Origin: Crossiella equi
GTDB lineage: Bacteria; Actinomycetota; Actinomycetes; Mycobacteriales; Pseudonocardiaceae
Direction: 5' to 3'
Length of the DNA: 64,000 nucleotides
Assembly (NCBI RefSeq): GCF_017876755.1
Contig: NZ_JAGIOO010000001.1
Coordinates: 5,007,786-5,071,785 of the forward strand
Shown here: in pieces, positions 1-8,630 of the stretch
Numbering within the stretch: position 1 is the first letter of the stretch
Layout: each line of letters starts with the position of its first letter
Program-made: the position numbers and the translations under genes
Notes under the pieces: model-generated
What the model saw: only the letters and a program-made list of their open reading frames with translations
The model's database searches: none
What the model was told of the DNA's origin: nothing

Positions 1-152
1 TGCACCAGGTCCGGGCCGCCCGCATCGGTCTCCCGCAGACCGGCGATCACCTGTGCCGCGGTCGGTCGGGCTGCGGTGGCGGCGGGGACACCGGGATGGG
101 GCGCGTCCGGCTCACCCGCTCTGGGTTGCGTCCAGTACTCCGGCGACGACAT
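1..152 (-). CDS. 5' end of an unidentified protein gene, cut by the left edge
   Basis: Reading leftward from the ATG at 152, an open frame runs without a stop to base 1, giving about 50 residues that begin MSSPEYWTQPRAGEPDAP and go on through a Pro/Ala-rich stretch to a helical segment around AAQVIAGLRETDAGG. A purine-rich ribosome site (GAGGAGAG) lies about five bases upstream, and this decides the start. The third codon positions are strongly GC-biased, unlike the two competing frames over the same DNA. I do not recognise the family because only the N-terminus is present. An 8-bp inverted repeat at 179-201 lies in its upstream region and could be an operator or leader hairpin. Confidence 0.5.
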   Translation of the reverse strand, partial: MSSPEYWTQPRAGEPDAPHPGVPAATAARPTAAQVIAGLRETDAGGPDLV

Positions 153-433
153 GTCGTCTCTCCTCGTCTACAAGGCCGCCCGACCGCTTGTGACGGTCGG
201 GAGCGACGGCGTCGACGATCGCCGCCACCACCTGGTTGAGGTGGCGCGCACGGCCGTCGGCGTTGACGGGTCGCTGCCACCATCCTGACACGTCCGGGCC
301 CCAGTCGAGTGAGGCTGACCACAGGGTGGGCACACGGACTTCTTGATCAAGAACAGCCGCCTGGCGGTCCCGGCTGCCCGGGGGCATCCCCTACCGTCTC
401 AGGGGTTCTGGGGCAGACACATCGGGAGACCAC
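153..433. other. Divergent intergenic region, no convincing gene
   Basis: This stretch separates the left-edge gene (minus) from the lipoprotein gene (plus). It holds an inverted repeat CCCGACCG/CGGTCGGG at 179-201 and a perfect 14-bp palindrome TTCTTGATCAAGAA at 340-353, about 80 bases upstream of the lipoprotein start. The palindrome is a candidate operator. It does not resemble the actinobacterial IdeR/DtxR box, so I cannot name its regulator. Short open frames here have poor codon bias or overlap the supported left-edge gene. Confidence 0.4.
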
Positions 434-1504
434 ATGACCGACCTCCGTCCACGCTCGCGGGCCAGGCACGCCGTGTCCGGCCTGGCGCTGCTGGGAGTCC
501 TGCTCCCGCTGTGCGGCTGCGCGAGCGAACCGGTGGGCGGGTCGTCGGTCCCGGTCACCACCCCGGCCGGTCCCCAGGTGCTGACCGTCTACTCAGGTCG
601 ACCGAAGGCGCTGGTGGGCGAGCTGCTGGACCGGATGGGCGAGGAGCTCGGGGTCAAGCTGGAGGTGCGCTACGGCGGCAACGACCCGCTGGCGCAGCAG
701 CTGGCGGCCGAGGGTCCGGGCAGCCCGGCCGACCTGTTCCTGTCCCAGGACGCGGGCGCGCTCGGCCAGCTGGAGAACCGGGACATGCTCGCCGACGTGC
801 CCGACGACGCCCGCCAGACCGTGCCCGGCGCCTACCGCTCGGCCAGCGGCAAGTGGGTCGGGGTCACCGCGCGGGCCCGGGTGGTGCTCTACGACCAGCG
901 GCAGGTCAGGCAGCACGAGCTACCCAAGGGCGTGGACGACCTGCTGCTGCCCCGCTGGCGCGGCAAGATCGGCTACGCCCCGGCCAACGCCTCCTGGCAC
1001 TCCTTCGTCACGGCCCTGCGCGTGCTGCGGGGCGAGGAAGCCGCCCGCACCTGGCTCACCAGGTTCCGGGCGAACAACCCGCGGCGCTACGACACCAACT
1101 CCGCCATCCGGGACGCGGTGGACGCGGGCAAGATCGCCCTCGGCCTGGCCAACCACTACTACTGGTACGAGAAGGCCGCCGAGGTCGGCGCGGCCAAGCT
1201 CAACGTGCGCGTGCACCACATCACCGGCAACGACCCGGCCGCGCTGGTCAACGTCACCGCCGTGGGCATCCCGCGCGGCGCGGACACCGAGCTGGGCGCG
1301 CGGGCGGTGCGCTACCTGCTCTCCGCCGGTGCCCAGCAGTACTTCGCCGACCACCTCGCCGAGTACCCCCTGCTCGTGGGTGTCAGCTCGACCAAGCACC
1401 AGCTGCCGCCCCTGGCCAGCATCAAGGGCCCGGACCTGAACCTGAACCGGCTGGCCAGCGTGCAGGAGTCCCTGGACCTGCTGACGCAGACCGGCCTCAG
1501 GTGA
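434..1504 (+). CDS. Extracellular solute-binding lipoprotein, ferric-iron (FbpA/FutA) type
   Basis: This 356-residue protein is probably the substrate-binding subunit of an ABC importer, most likely for ferric iron. A signal peptide ends in a lipobox Leu-Cys-Gly-Cys, with Cys29 the expected lipidation site. The mature start (YSGRPKALVGELLDRMGEE) and the following GNDPLAQQLAAEG..PADLFLSQDAGAL segment are typical of the iron-binding class of periplasmic-fold proteins. A Tyr-rich stretch NHYYWYEKA near residue 240 matches the position of the tyrosine pair that coordinates Fe(III) in FbpA proteins. No permease or ATPase genes follow, so it must pair with components encoded elsewhere. The ATG is preceded by GGGAG. 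Its last 8 bases overlap the convergent gene at 1497-2255. Other anionic substrates cannot be excluded. Confidence 0.8.
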   Translation: MTDLRPRSRARHAVSGLALLGVLLPLCGCASEPVGGSSVPVTTPAGPQVLTVYSGRPKALVGELLDRMGEELGVKLEVRYGGNDPLAQQLAAEGPGSPADLFLSQDAGALGQLENRDMLADVPDDARQTVPGAYRSASGKWVGVTARARVVLYDQRQVRQHELPKGVDDLLLPRWRGKIGYAPANASWHSFVTALRVLRGEEAARTWLTRFRANNPRRYDTNSAIRDAVDAGKIALGLANHYYWYEKAAEVGAAKLNVRVHHITGNDPAALVNVTAVGIPRGADTELGARAVRYLLSAGAQQYFADHLAEYPLLVGVSSTKHQLPPLASIKGPDLNLNRLASVQESLDLLTQTGLR

Positions 1505-2255
1505 GCCAGTCCAGCAGGGTCCGCGCGTCCCGCCGGAACACCTCCGGGTCGTCGTCGACCACGAACTCCAGCAGCGCGTGCCGGTCCACCCCGTCCGCGG
1601 CGAGCTCGGCCAGCACCGGGCGCCACAGGTCCTCCCGGGCGGCCAGCGGCAGCCGCTCGTCGTAGCCGTCCTCGCCCCAGGAGAACACGTGCGCGGCGGC
1701 CAGGCCCGGCAGCAGCGCCCGCACCTCGGTCAGGCACTCGGCCACGTCCGGCAGCTCGCGCGGCTGCCAGTACGGCACCACGTTCTCGTGCCCGACCTCG
1801 GCGAACAGCTTCACCGCGGAGTCCAGGGTCTTGGTCAGCGTGTGCACGTGGAACTCCACGGCGACCCGGATGCCCTCCGCCCCGGCCAGCTCCGCGCAGC
1901 GCACCAGCTCGGCGGCCACCCGGGCGCGGTGCGCGGCGTCGGCCTCCTCCGGCGTCCGCTTGCCCGCCCACACCCGGATCGTGGGCGCCCCGAGAGCCAC
2001 CGCGGTGCGCAGGACCTCCTCGAAGGCGGCCGGGTCGGAGTCCCCGGCGTCGAAGTAGGAGCCGTAGCCCTCCACCAGCAGCCCGGCCCCGGCCGTCTCG
2101 GCGCGCACCCGCCGGGCCGTGGCCAGCTCGCCTGAGGGGACATGCACGTCCCCGGCCCAGGTGATCGCCCGCAGCCCGGCCTCGGCGGTCAGCCGGACCA
2201 CGTCTGCGGCGGCCAGCTGCCGGAAGGTCACCGACACCACACCGGGAATGATCAT
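1497..2255 (-). CDS. Sugar phosphate isomerase/epimerase-like TIM-barrel protein
   Basis: This 252-residue protein belongs to the xylose isomerase-like TIM-barrel (AP endonuclease family 2) superfamily, soluble and probably metal-dependent. The barrel runs over the whole length. Recognisable strands include ITWAGDVHV near the N-terminus, TIRVWAGKR in the middle, and the metal-site strand VAVEFHVHTLTKT, whose Glu and His residues are typical ligands. The specific substrate cannot be read from the sequence. It is transcribed divergently from the COG0523 gene, so the two share a 63-bp promoter region containing a Zur-like palindrome. The 3' end overlaps the convergent lipoprotein gene by 8 bases. 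Confidence 0.75.
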   Translation of the reverse strand: MIIPGVVSVTFRQLAAADVVRLTAEAGLRAITWAGDVHVPSGELATARRVRAETAGAGLLVEGYGSYFDAGDSDPAAFEEVLRTAVALGAPTIRVWAGKRTPEEADAAHRARVAAELVRCAELAGAEGIRVAVEFHVHTLTKTLDSAVKLFAEVGHENVVPYWQPRELPDVAECLTEVRALLPGLAAAHVFSWGEDGYDERLPLAAREDLWRPVLAELAADGVDRHALLEFVVDDDPEVFRRDARTLLDWLT

Positions 2256-2295
2256 GAGCTGCTCTCCTTCGTCGAGGTCCAGGCTCGACGTTAAC

Positions 2296-2308
2296 GATAA
2301 CCGTTATC
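2296..2308. promoter_or_regulatory. Palindromic Zur/Fur-like operator
   Basis: The sequence GATAAC-C-GTTATC is a perfect 6+1+6 palindrome in an AT-rich pocket of otherwise GC-rich DNA, ending 10 bases before the ATG of the COG0523 gene. Zinc-responsive Zur repressors use short AT-rich palindromes of this kind, and COG0523 GTPases are classic Zur targets. Binding would also occlude the promoter of the divergent isomerase gene. The assignment to Zur is inference from the target gene. Confidence 0.55.
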
Positions 2309-2318
2309 ATTTACAACC

Positions 2319-3395
2319 ATGTCGACCCCAGTACCCGTCACGGTCCTGTCCGGTTTCCTGGGCAGCGGCAAGACCACGCTGCTCAACCACGTGCTGGCCA
2401 ACCGCGAGGACCTGCGGGTCGCGGTCGTGGTCAACGACATGAGCGAGATCAACATCGACGCGGCCCTGATCGCGGGCCAGGCGAACCTGGACCGCACCGA
2501 GGAGCGCCTGGTCGAGCTGACCAACGGCTGCATCTGCTGCACGCTGCGCGAGGACCTGCTGGAGACCGTGGGCGCCCTGGCCAGGGAGGGCCGCTTCGAC
2601 TACGTGCTGATCGAGTCCACCGGCGTCTCGGAACCGATGCCGGTGGCGGCCACCTTCGAGTGGGTCTTCCCGGACGGCACCAGCCTGGCCGACCACGCCC
2701 GGCTGGACACGATGGTCACGGTGGTCGACGCGGCCACCTTCCTCCCGGAACTGCGCGCGGGCACGATCGCCGACCTCCTGGTCGACCAGGTCGAGTTCGC
2801 CGACGTCCTGGTCGTGAACAAGACGGACCTGGCCACCCCGCCGGACCTGGGCGCCCTGGAGGACCTGCTGACCAAGCTGAACCCGACCGCCCGCCGGCTG
2901 CGCGCCCAGCACGGCGTGGTCCCCCTGCGGGAGATCCTGCACACCGGCCGCTACGACGCGGTGGCGGCGGCCCAGTCCCCGGGCTGGGCGCAGGAGCTCT
3001 CCGGCACCCACCTCCCGGAAACGGAGGAGTACGGCATCACCAGCACCACCTACCGCGCCACCCGCCCGTTCCACCCGACCCGCCTGGCCGAGGCCCTGTC
3101 GGACTGGACGAACCTGCTGCGCAGCAAGGGCTTCTGCTGGCTGGCCACCCGCCCTGACCTCATGGGCCTGTGGTCCCAGGCAGGCCCGAACCTCACCCTG
3201 GACCCGGTATCGCCCTGGCCCGAAGGCCCCCGCACCCAGGAGATCGTCTTCATCGGCCAGCACCTGGACCCGCACGAGCCCTACCTGCGCCTGGACCCGG
3301 CCCTGCTCACCGACACCGAACTCGCCGCGGGGCCCGCGGCCTGGCACGCGTTCCCCGACCCGCTACCGGTGTGGGACGCCCCGCACGCTCACTGA
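2319..3395 (+). CDS. COG0523 (CobW/zinc metallochaperone) GTPase
   Basis: This 358-residue cytosolic GTPase of the CobW/ZNG1 family is thought to deliver zinc or another metal to client enzymes under metal limitation. The Walker A motif GFLGSGKT is at residues 12-19, the diagnostic metal site Cys-x-Cys-Cys is C71-I-C73-C74, an ESTG switch motif follows near residue 98, and NKTD near 168 supplies guanine specificity. The C-terminal third (from about residue 235, with [13 protein letters not shown]) is the CobW C-terminal domain. The Zur-like palindrome just upstream supports a role in zinc starvation rather than cobalamin synthesis; no cobalamin genes are nearby. The ATG at 2319 is unambiguous because the operator lies immediately before it. 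Confidence 0.88.
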   Translation: MSTPVPVTVLSGFLGSGKTTLLNHVLANREDLRVAVVVNDMSEINIDAALIAGQANLDRTEERLVELTNGCICCTLREDLLETVGALAREGRFDYVLIESTGVSEPMPVAATFEWVFPDGTSLADHARLDTMVTVVDAATFLPELRAGTIADLLVDQVEFADVLVVNKTDLATPPDLGALEDLLTKLNPTARRLRAQHGVVPLREILHTGRYDAVAAAQSPGWAQELSGTHLPETEEYGITSTTYRATRPFHPTRLAEALSDWTNLLRSKGFCWLATRPDLMGLWSQAGPNLTLDPVSPWPEGPRTQEIVFIGQHLDPHEPYLRLDPALLTDTELAAGPAAWHAFPDPLPVWDAPHAH

Positions 3396-4390
3396 CACCC
3401 GCACGACTGCCGGTGCACCAGCCGCGCGGGCAGCCGCACGGTCCGCGCCGCCCGCTCGGGCTCGGCGATCCGCTCCAGCAGCATCCGCACGGCGGTCCGG
3501 CCGATCTCGGTGATCGGCTGCGCCATGGTGGTCAGCGGCGGGTCCACGAGATCGGCCCACTCGACCTCGTCGTACCCGACCAGGGCCAGGTCCCGGCCTG
3601 GGCGGAGTCCGGCGGCGCGCATGGCGCGCAGCACGCCGGTGAGCATCGCGTTGTTGCCGGTCACCACGGCGGTCGGCGGGTCCGGCAGGGCCAGCAGGCG
3701 GCGCAACGCCTGTCCGGCCGGGGTCACCGCGGACTCCCCGGACACCACCAGGTCCTCGTCCACCGGCAGGTTCGCGCGGTGCAGGCCGTGGCGGTAGCCG
3801 TGCACGCGTTCGGCCGTGGTGGTCAGCCCGGGCGCCCCGCTGATCAGCCCGATGCGGGAATGACCGAGACCGGCCAGGTGCGTGACCAGGGCCGCGGTGG
3901 CGCCCGCGTTCTCCGGGCCGACCTGGTCCAGCAGGCCGTGGCTGGGCAGCCGGTCGATGAGGACCACCGGGGTGTTGAGCTGTCGCAACTCCGGTAACAG
4001 GGTGTGCCCGGCGCCCGCCGACGGGGTCAGCAGCAGGCCGTCCACCCGGCGGGAGCGCAGCGCCCGCACCGCCGCGTGCTCGGTGGCCGTCTCGTCGTGC
4101 GTGTCCACCAGCAGCAGCGTGTACCCGGCCGCGCTCGCCTCGCTCTCCACCGCCTGGATCAGCTCGGCGAAGTACGGGTTGGCCACCAGCGAGATGGCCA
4201 CACCCAGCGACCGCGTACCCCCGGTGACCAGGGACCGGGCGATCGCGTTGCCGGTGTAACCCAGCTGGGTGACCGCCGCCAGGACGCGCTGCCGGGTCTC
4301 GTCGGCGACCGCGCGCGTGCTGTTCACCACGTGCGAGACCGTGGTGATCGACACCCCGGCCAGCTCCGCGACGTCCCGCATCGTGACCAT
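3389..4390 (-). CDS. LacI-family transcriptional regulator
   Basis: This 333-residue repressor carries an N-terminal LacI helix-turn-helix ([20 protein letters not shown], residues 4-23) with a hinge helix, then a periplasmic-binding-type sensor domain with the usual [17 protein letters not shown] entry. A longer open frame exists upstream, but the ATG at 4390 places the HTH at the N-terminus and leaves the operator outside the gene. It is divergent from the sugar ABC operon at 4483-7881 and most likely represses it, with the transported sugar or its phosphate as inducer. The C-terminus ends in a Cys-Gly-Cys tail. The last 7 bases overlap the end of the convergent COG0523 gene. Confidence 0.88.
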   Translation of the reverse strand: MVTMRDVAELAGVSITTVSHVVNSTRAVADETRQRVLAAVTQLGYTGNAIARSLVTGGTRSLGVAISLVANPYFAELIQAVESEASAAGYTLLLVDTHDETATEHAAVRALRSRRVDGLLLTPSAGAGHTLLPELRQLNTPVVLIDRLPSHGLLDQVGPENAGATAALVTHLAGLGHSRIGLISGAPGLTTTAERVHGYRHGLHRANLPVDEDLVVSGESAVTPAGQALRRLLALPDPPTAVVTGNNAMLTGVLRAMRAAGLRPGRDLALVGYDEVEWADLVDPPLTTMAQPITEIGRTAVRMLLERIAEPERAARTVRLPARLVHRQSCGCQ

Positions 4391-4404
4391 CCGCGACACC
4401 TCCC

Positions 4405-4427
4405 GCAAGCGCTTGCGCAAACGCTTT
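4405..4427. promoter_or_regulatory. Tandem LacI-type operators between regulator and ABC operon
   Basis: Two CG-centred operator cores occur side by side: the perfect palindrome GCAAGCGCTTGC at 4405-4416 and a second core AAACGCTT at 4419-4426, with centres 12 bases apart. Both match the AAnCGnTT core used by LacI-family sugar repressors. They lie 15-37 bases upstream of the lacI start and about 55-78 bases upstream of the binding-protein start, placed to control both directions. Confidence 0.7.
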
Positions 4428-4482
4428 ACCCCAGTACACCCGCTCGCTACCGTCCCGCACCACACGCTCCTTGGAGGCAGCC

Positions 4483-5490
4483 ATGGGACGACGGGGTCCA
4501 CAGCTGATTGCTTTGCTCGCCGCGGGTGTCCTCACCCTCACCGGTGCCTGCACCAGCCAGAAGGTCACGGACGGCAAGGGCAACGACGACGGCAAGACCA
4601 AGATCGGTCTGGTCACCAAGACCGACAGCAACCCGTTCTTCGTCGCGCTCCGCGACGCCTCGCGTGCCGAGGCGGCCAAGGGCGGCGCGGAGCTGATCGC
4701 GCTCGCGGGCAAGTTCGACGGGGACAACGAGGGCCAGGTCGCCGCGCTGGAGAACCTCGTGCAGCAGGGGGTGGACGCCATCCTGGTCACCCCGAGCAAC
4801 TCCACCGGCATCCTCAACGCGATCAAGAAGGCCCGCGACAAGGGCATCCTGGTGATCGCCCTGGACACCGAGACCGACCCCAAGGACGCGGTGGACGCCA
4901 CCTTCGCCACCGACAACCTCGAGGCCGGGCGCCTGCAGGGCCAGTACGTCAAGGCCGCCCTCGGCGACCGCGCGCCCCAGCTGCTCATGCTCGACGGCAG
5001 CCCCGGCGGCACCGTCGACGAGATGCGCCACAACGGCTTCCTCCAGGGCATCGGCCTGGCCGAGACCGACCCGAAGGTGCTCGGCAAGGAGTCCACCAAC
5101 GGCGACCAGAACAAGGCCCAGCAGGCCATGGAGAACCTGCTCCAGCGCGCCACCACGGTGAACGCGGTCTACACGATCAACGAGCCCGCCGCCCGGGGCG
5201 GTTTCGCCGCCCTCCAGGCCCGCGGCCTGGCCGCCCAGGTCGTGGTCGGCTCCGTCGACGGCGGCTGCCAGGGTGTGCGCGACGTCAAGGACGGCAAGTA
5301 CGCGCTGACCGTCATGCAGTTCCCGAAGAAGATGGCCGAGGAAGGGGTGAAGGCGGGCATCGAGTTCACCAAGTCCGGCAAGAAGCCCAGCGGCTTCACC
5401 AACACCGGCTCCACCGTCATCGCGGACAAGCCCGTGCCCGGCATCGACTCCAAGGACACCGCCTGGGGTCTGCAGAACTGCTGGGGCTGA
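4483..5490 (+). CDS. Sugar ABC transporter substrate-binding lipoprotein (ribose/fructose type)
   Basis: This 335-residue lipoprotein of the type I periplasmic-binding fold captures a monosaccharide outside the cell for the permease encoded next. The signal peptide ends LTLTGAC, with Cys23 the lipid anchor. The KIGLVTKTDSNPFFVALRDA entry strand and the LDGSPGGTVDEMRHNGF hinge strand are characteristic of RbsB/FrcB proteins. The start is set by GGAGG at 4473-4477, six bases before the ATG; a TTG twelve bases upstream would place the ribosome site inside the gene. It is the first gene of a four-gene operon (binding protein, permease, ATPase, kinase), the same order as rhizobial frcBCAK fructose uptake clusters. 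Fructose is therefore plausible but not proven. Confidence 0.87.
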   Translation: MGRRGPQLIALLAAGVLTLTGACTSQKVTDGKGNDDGKTKIGLVTKTDSNPFFVALRDASRAEAAKGGAELIALAGKFDGDNEGQVAALENLVQQGVDAILVTPSNSTGILNAIKKARDKGILVIALDTETDPKDAVDATFATDNLEAGRLQGQYVKAALGDRAPQLLMLDGSPGGTVDEMRHNGFLQGIGLAETDPKVLGKESTNGDQNKAQQAMENLLQRATTVNAVYTINEPAARGGFAALQARGLAAQVVVGSVDGGCQGVRDVKDGKYALTVMQFPKKMAEEGVKAGIEFTKSGKKPSGFTNTGSTVIADKPVPGIDSKDTAWGLQNCWG

Positions 5491-5492
5491 CC

Positions 5493-6491
5493 ATGACCAA
5501 CGCGTCCACCACGACCGATCCATCCACAAAGGACCGGAGCGTCACGGAGTTCATCCTCCGCACGCCCGCGGTCGGCCCGGCCATCGCGCTCGTCGCGGCC
5601 GTCCTGATCTTCTCCCTGACCACGGACACCTTCGCCTCGGCGGACAACCTGTCCCTGGTCGTGCAGCAGTCGCTGGTCGTCGGCACGCTCGCGCTCGGCC
5701 AGACCCTGGTGATCCTGACCAGCGGCATCGACCTGGCCAACGCGGCGATCGCGGTGCTCGGCACGCTGCTGATGGCCCAGCTCGTGCTCGGCGGCACCGC
5801 CGGGCCGTGGGCGCTGCTGGCCGGGATCCTGGTCGCGGTGGCCATCGCCGCGGTCACCGGCGGCGTGGTCACCGGCATCAGCCTGCCGCCGTTCATCGTC
5901 ACGCTCGGCATGCTCACCATCGTCACCGCGGTGGCCCGCATCTACGCGGGCGGCCAGAGCTACCCGGTCACCGACGGGCTGCTCACCTTCCTCGGCACCC
6001 GGCAGTACCTGTTCGGGCACATCGAGGTCACCGTCGGCATGGGCTTGGCGCTGGTGATGTACCTCGTGGCCTGGTACGCGCTGACCCGCACCGCCTGGGG
6101 CAGGCACGTCTACGCGGTCGGCAACGACGCGGAGGCCGCGCGCCTGTCCGGGATCAAGGTCCGCCGCACCGTGCTCAGCGTCTACCTGGTCGCCGGGCTG
6201 GTCTACGGCATCGCCGCCTGGCAGGCGCTGGGCCGCGTGCCCAACGCCGACCCGAACGCCTTCCAGACCGGCAACCTCGACTCGATCACCGCGGTCGTGC
6301 TCGGCGGTACCAGCCTGTTCGGCGGCCGCGGCAGCGTGCTCGGCACCCTGGTCGGCGCGCTCATCGTCGCGGTGCTGCGCTCCGGCCTGACCCAGGCGGG
6401 CATCGACAGCCTCTACCAGGACGTCGCCACCGGCGTGCTGGTGATCATCGCGGTCGCCGTCGACCGCTTCTCCCGGGGGAGGCGCGCATGA
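5493..6491 (+). CDS. Sugar ABC transporter permease (RbsC/FrcC family)
   Basis: This 332-residue integral membrane protein has about eight to ten hydrophobic segments and forms the translocation channel of the importer. Family hallmarks visible are LALGQTLVILTSGIDLANAAI, the PPFIVTLGMLTIVTAVARIYAGG stretch, WGRHVYAVGNDAEAARLSGI (the loop contacting the ATPase) and VVLGGTSLFGGRGSVLGTLVG near the C-terminus. The ATG lies two bases after the stop of the binding-protein gene, and the stop overlaps the ATPase start in an ATGA, so translation is coupled. Longer in-frame extensions upstream run inside the previous gene and are not real. Confidence 0.88.
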   Translation: MTNASTTTDPSTKDRSVTEFILRTPAVGPAIALVAAVLIFSLTTDTFASADNLSLVVQQSLVVGTLALGQTLVILTSGIDLANAAIAVLGTLLMAQLVLGGTAGPWALLAGILVAVAIAAVTGGVVTGISLPPFIVTLGMLTIVTAVARIYAGGQSYPVTDGLLTFLGTRQYLFGHIEVTVGMGLALVMYLVAWYALTRTAWGRHVYAVGNDAEAARLSGIKVRRTVLSVYLVAGLVYGIAAWQALGRVPNADPNAFQTGNLDSITAVVLGGTSLFGGRGSVLGTLVGALIVAVLRSGLTQAGIDSLYQDVATGVLVIIAVAVDRFSRGRRA

Positions 6492-7243
6492 CTCCGGTGC
6501 TCTCAGCCCGCGGCCTGGTCAAGCGCTACGGCCGGGTCACCGCGATCAACGGCGCCGACTTCGACCTCGAAGCCGGTGAGGTGCTCGCGGTCGTGGGCGA
6601 CAACGGCGCGGGCAAGTCCAGCCTGATCAAGGCCCTCTCCGGCGCGCTGACCCCGGACGCGGGCGAGATCCGCCTGGACGGCGAGGTGGTGCGCTTCTCC
6701 GGCCCGCTGGACGCCCGGCGGCACGGCATCGAGACCGTCTACCAGAACCTGGCGCTGGCCCCGGCCCAGGACATCGCCAGCAACCTCTTCCTCGGCCGCG
6801 AACGCCGCCGCGCGGGGGTGCTCGGCTCGGTGTTCCGGCTGCTGGACACCAAGGGCATGCGCGAGGAGGCCGCGCGCGTGCTGGGCGAGCTGGGCATCGG
6901 CATCTCCTCGATGTCCCAGGCCGTGGAGACCCTCTCCGGCGGCCAGCGGCAGGGCGTCGCGGTGGCCCGCGCGGCCGCGTTCGGCAACCGCGTGGTGATC
7001 ATGGACGAACCGACCGCCGCGCTCGGCGTCGCCGAGTCGGCCAAGGTGCTGGAACTGATCAACCGCATCCGCGAGCGCGGTCTGCCGGTCGTGCTGATCA
7101 GCCACAACATGCCGCACGTGTTCGACATCGCCGACCGCATCCACGTGCACCGCCTCGGCAGGCGGGTGGCGGTGGTAAAACCGGCGGAGAGCAGCATGAA
7201 CGAGGTCGTCGGCCTGATCACCGGCGCGCTGGACGGGACGTGA
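6488..7243 (+). CDS. Sugar ABC transporter ATP-binding protein (single ABC domain, FrcA type)
   Basis: This 251-residue ATPase powers the importer. Walker A is GDNGAGKS (residues 37-44), the signature is LSGGQRQGV and Walker B is VVIMDEPTAALG, followed by the switch histidine in LISHNM. Ribose-type importers usually use a fused double ABC protein of about 500 residues; this is a single-domain protein that must dimerise, as in the FrcA fructose system. The start overlaps the permease stop (ATGA), and the stop overlaps the kinase start (GTGA). No frame damage is seen. Confidence 0.88.
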   Translation: MTPVLSARGLVKRYGRVTAINGADFDLEAGEVLAVVGDNGAGKSSLIKALSGALTPDAGEIRLDGEVVRFSGPLDARRHGIETVYQNLALAPAQDIASNLFLGRERRRAGVLGSVFRLLDTKGMREEAARVLGELGIGISSMSQAVETLSGGQRQGVAVARAAAFGNRVVIMDEPTAALGVAESAKVLELINRIRERGLPVVLISHNMPHVFDIADRIHVHRLGRRVAVVKPAESSMNEVVGLITGALDGT

Positions 7244-7881
7244 GAGTGGACTTCACCGAACTGGTGGCACGGGCCGGGGCGCTCGCGGCGACGGGCACCC
7301 GGCGGGTGCTCGGCATCGCGGGCGCCCCCGGCGCGGGCAAGTCCACCGTGGCGCAGCGGCTGGCCGAGGCGCTGCCCGGGCAGTCCGTGCTGGTCGGCAT
7401 GGACGGCTTCCACCTCGCCCAGCGCGAGCTGGAGCGGCTGGGCCGCGCCGAGCGCAAGGGCGCCCCGGACACCTTCGACGGCCACGGCTACGTCGACCTG
7501 CTGCGCCGCCTGCGCGCCAACGGGCCCGGCGAGCCCGCCGCGGTCACGGTGTACGCGCCGGAGTTTCGCCGCGAGATCGAGGAGCCGGTGGCCTGCGCGG
7601 TCCCGGTTGGTCCCGAGATCCCGCTGGTGATCACCGAGGGGAACTACCTGCTGCTGGCCGAGCAGCCGTGGGCGGGCGTGCGGGAGCTGCTGGACGAGGC
7701 CTGGTTCCTGGCCCCGGACGAGGACCTGCGGCTGTCCCGGCTGATCGCCCGGCACCGCGCGTTCGGCCGCGGCGAGGTCGAGGCGAAGGAGCGCGCGCTC
7801 GGCTCCGACCAGAACAACGCGCTGCGGGTCAACGCCACCGCGGCCCGCGCCGACCTGGTGGTCAGCTCGGTCCGTTGGTGA
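7240..7881 (+). CDS. P-loop nucleoside/sugar kinase family protein, last gene of the ABC operon
   Basis: This 213-residue kinase of the uridine kinase/pantothenate kinase fold has a P-loop GAPGAGKST (residues 28-36) and a DGFHLAQREL segment that carries the substrate-binding Asp and His of this fold. TEGNYLL and the Arg-rich lid (SRLIARHRAFGRG) follow. Proteins of this kind close frc-type fructose operons and are annotated FrcK. It probably phosphorylates the imported sugar or a related nucleoside, but the substrate is inferred only from position. The GTG start overlaps the ATPase stop. The last 20 bases overlap the convergent DedA gene. Confidence 0.75.
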   Translation: MRVDFTELVARAGALAATGTRRVLGIAGAPGAGKSTVAQRLAEALPGQSVLVGMDGFHLAQRELERLGRAERKGAPDTFDGHGYVDLLRRLRANGPGEPAAVTVYAPEFRREIEEPVACAVPVGPEIPLVITEGNYLLLAEQPWAGVRELLDEAWFLAPDEDLRLSRLIARHRAFGRGEVEAKERALGSDQNNALRVNATAARADLVVSSVRW

Positions 7882-8542
7882 CCTCGGCGTCGTCGTCGTG
7901 CACCGGGTTGCGCATCTCCTGCCGGTACCGGTGGATGCCGTACCCGGTGCCGACGACGAAGAACAGCACGAACCCGACCATCGCCGCGACCTTGAGCCAC
8001 GGGTACTCGTTGAGCAGCCCCGCCGCGTAGTAGCCGAGCAGGATCAGCAGCGGCGACCAGGTCAGCGCGCCCAGGATGGTGGCCCAGGTGTAGCGGCGCC
8101 GGTCCATGCCCGCCGCGCCCGCGATGATCGGCGCCAGCGTGCGAACCCACGGCAGCCAGCGCGCGGCCACGATCGCCCAGAACCCGTACCGGTCGAGGAA
8201 GTCCTTCGCCCGGTCGAGGTTCTGCTGGTTGAGCACCTTGCCGCCCTCGCGGGCCAGCATGCGCGTACCGGTCTTCTGCCCGACGTAGTAGCCGAACTCG
8301 TTGCCCAGGATCGCCACGACCAGGCTCGCCCCGGCCAGGCCCCACGCGTGCCCGGGCAGGTCCTGGTTGGCCAGCACGACACCCGCGGCGAACAACAGGG
8401 AGTCACCGGGCAGGAAGAGCCCGATGATGAGCCCGCACTCGGCGAAGATGAACGTGGTCACGATGATCCACACCAGCGTGGGTCCCGCGTCGTCCAGCGG
8501 CGACCAGGCCAGTGTGGTGGTGGAGACACCGGTCAGGCTCAT
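7862..8542 (-). CDS. DedA family membrane protein
   Basis: This roughly 226-residue polytopic protein belongs to the DedA/VTT family, proposed lipid scramblases or flippases for carrier lipids. The family motifs are clear: FAECGLIIGLFLPGDSLLFAAG near residues 35-55, GNEFGYYVGQKTG, and the E/F..RYG..AIVAARWLPWVRTLAPIIAG segment with its conserved Arg and Pro. The C-terminus is an acidic cytosolic tail. I use the ATG at 8542; a GTG two codons upstream is equally possible. A second DedA gene lies 4 kb away (12200-12907), with similar motifs but clearly divergent sequence. Confidence 0.85.
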   Translation of the reverse strand: MSLTGVSTTTLAWSPLDDAGPTLVWIIVTTFIFAECGLIIGLFLPGDSLLFAAGVVLANQDLPGHAWGLAGASLVVAILGNEFGYYVGQKTGTRMLAREGGKVLNQQNLDRAKDFLDRYGFWAIVAARWLPWVRTLAPIIAGAAGMDRRRYTWATILGALTWSPLLILLGYYAAGLLNEYPWLKVAAMVGFVLFFVVGTGYGIHRYRQEMRNPVHDDDAEVTNGPS

Positions 8543-8630
8543 CACCACCGAGACTACGCAGGGGTTGGTGAACGCATCATCGACATTTTCCGTCTCGTGT
8601 CCGTGTTTCTGTGGAACTACCGTGGATCGG

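Noticed and set aside
112-387. 91-residue minus-strand open frame near the left edge
   Set aside because: It overlaps the supported left-edge gene start at 152 and its ribosome site, and its codon bias collapses in its last third.
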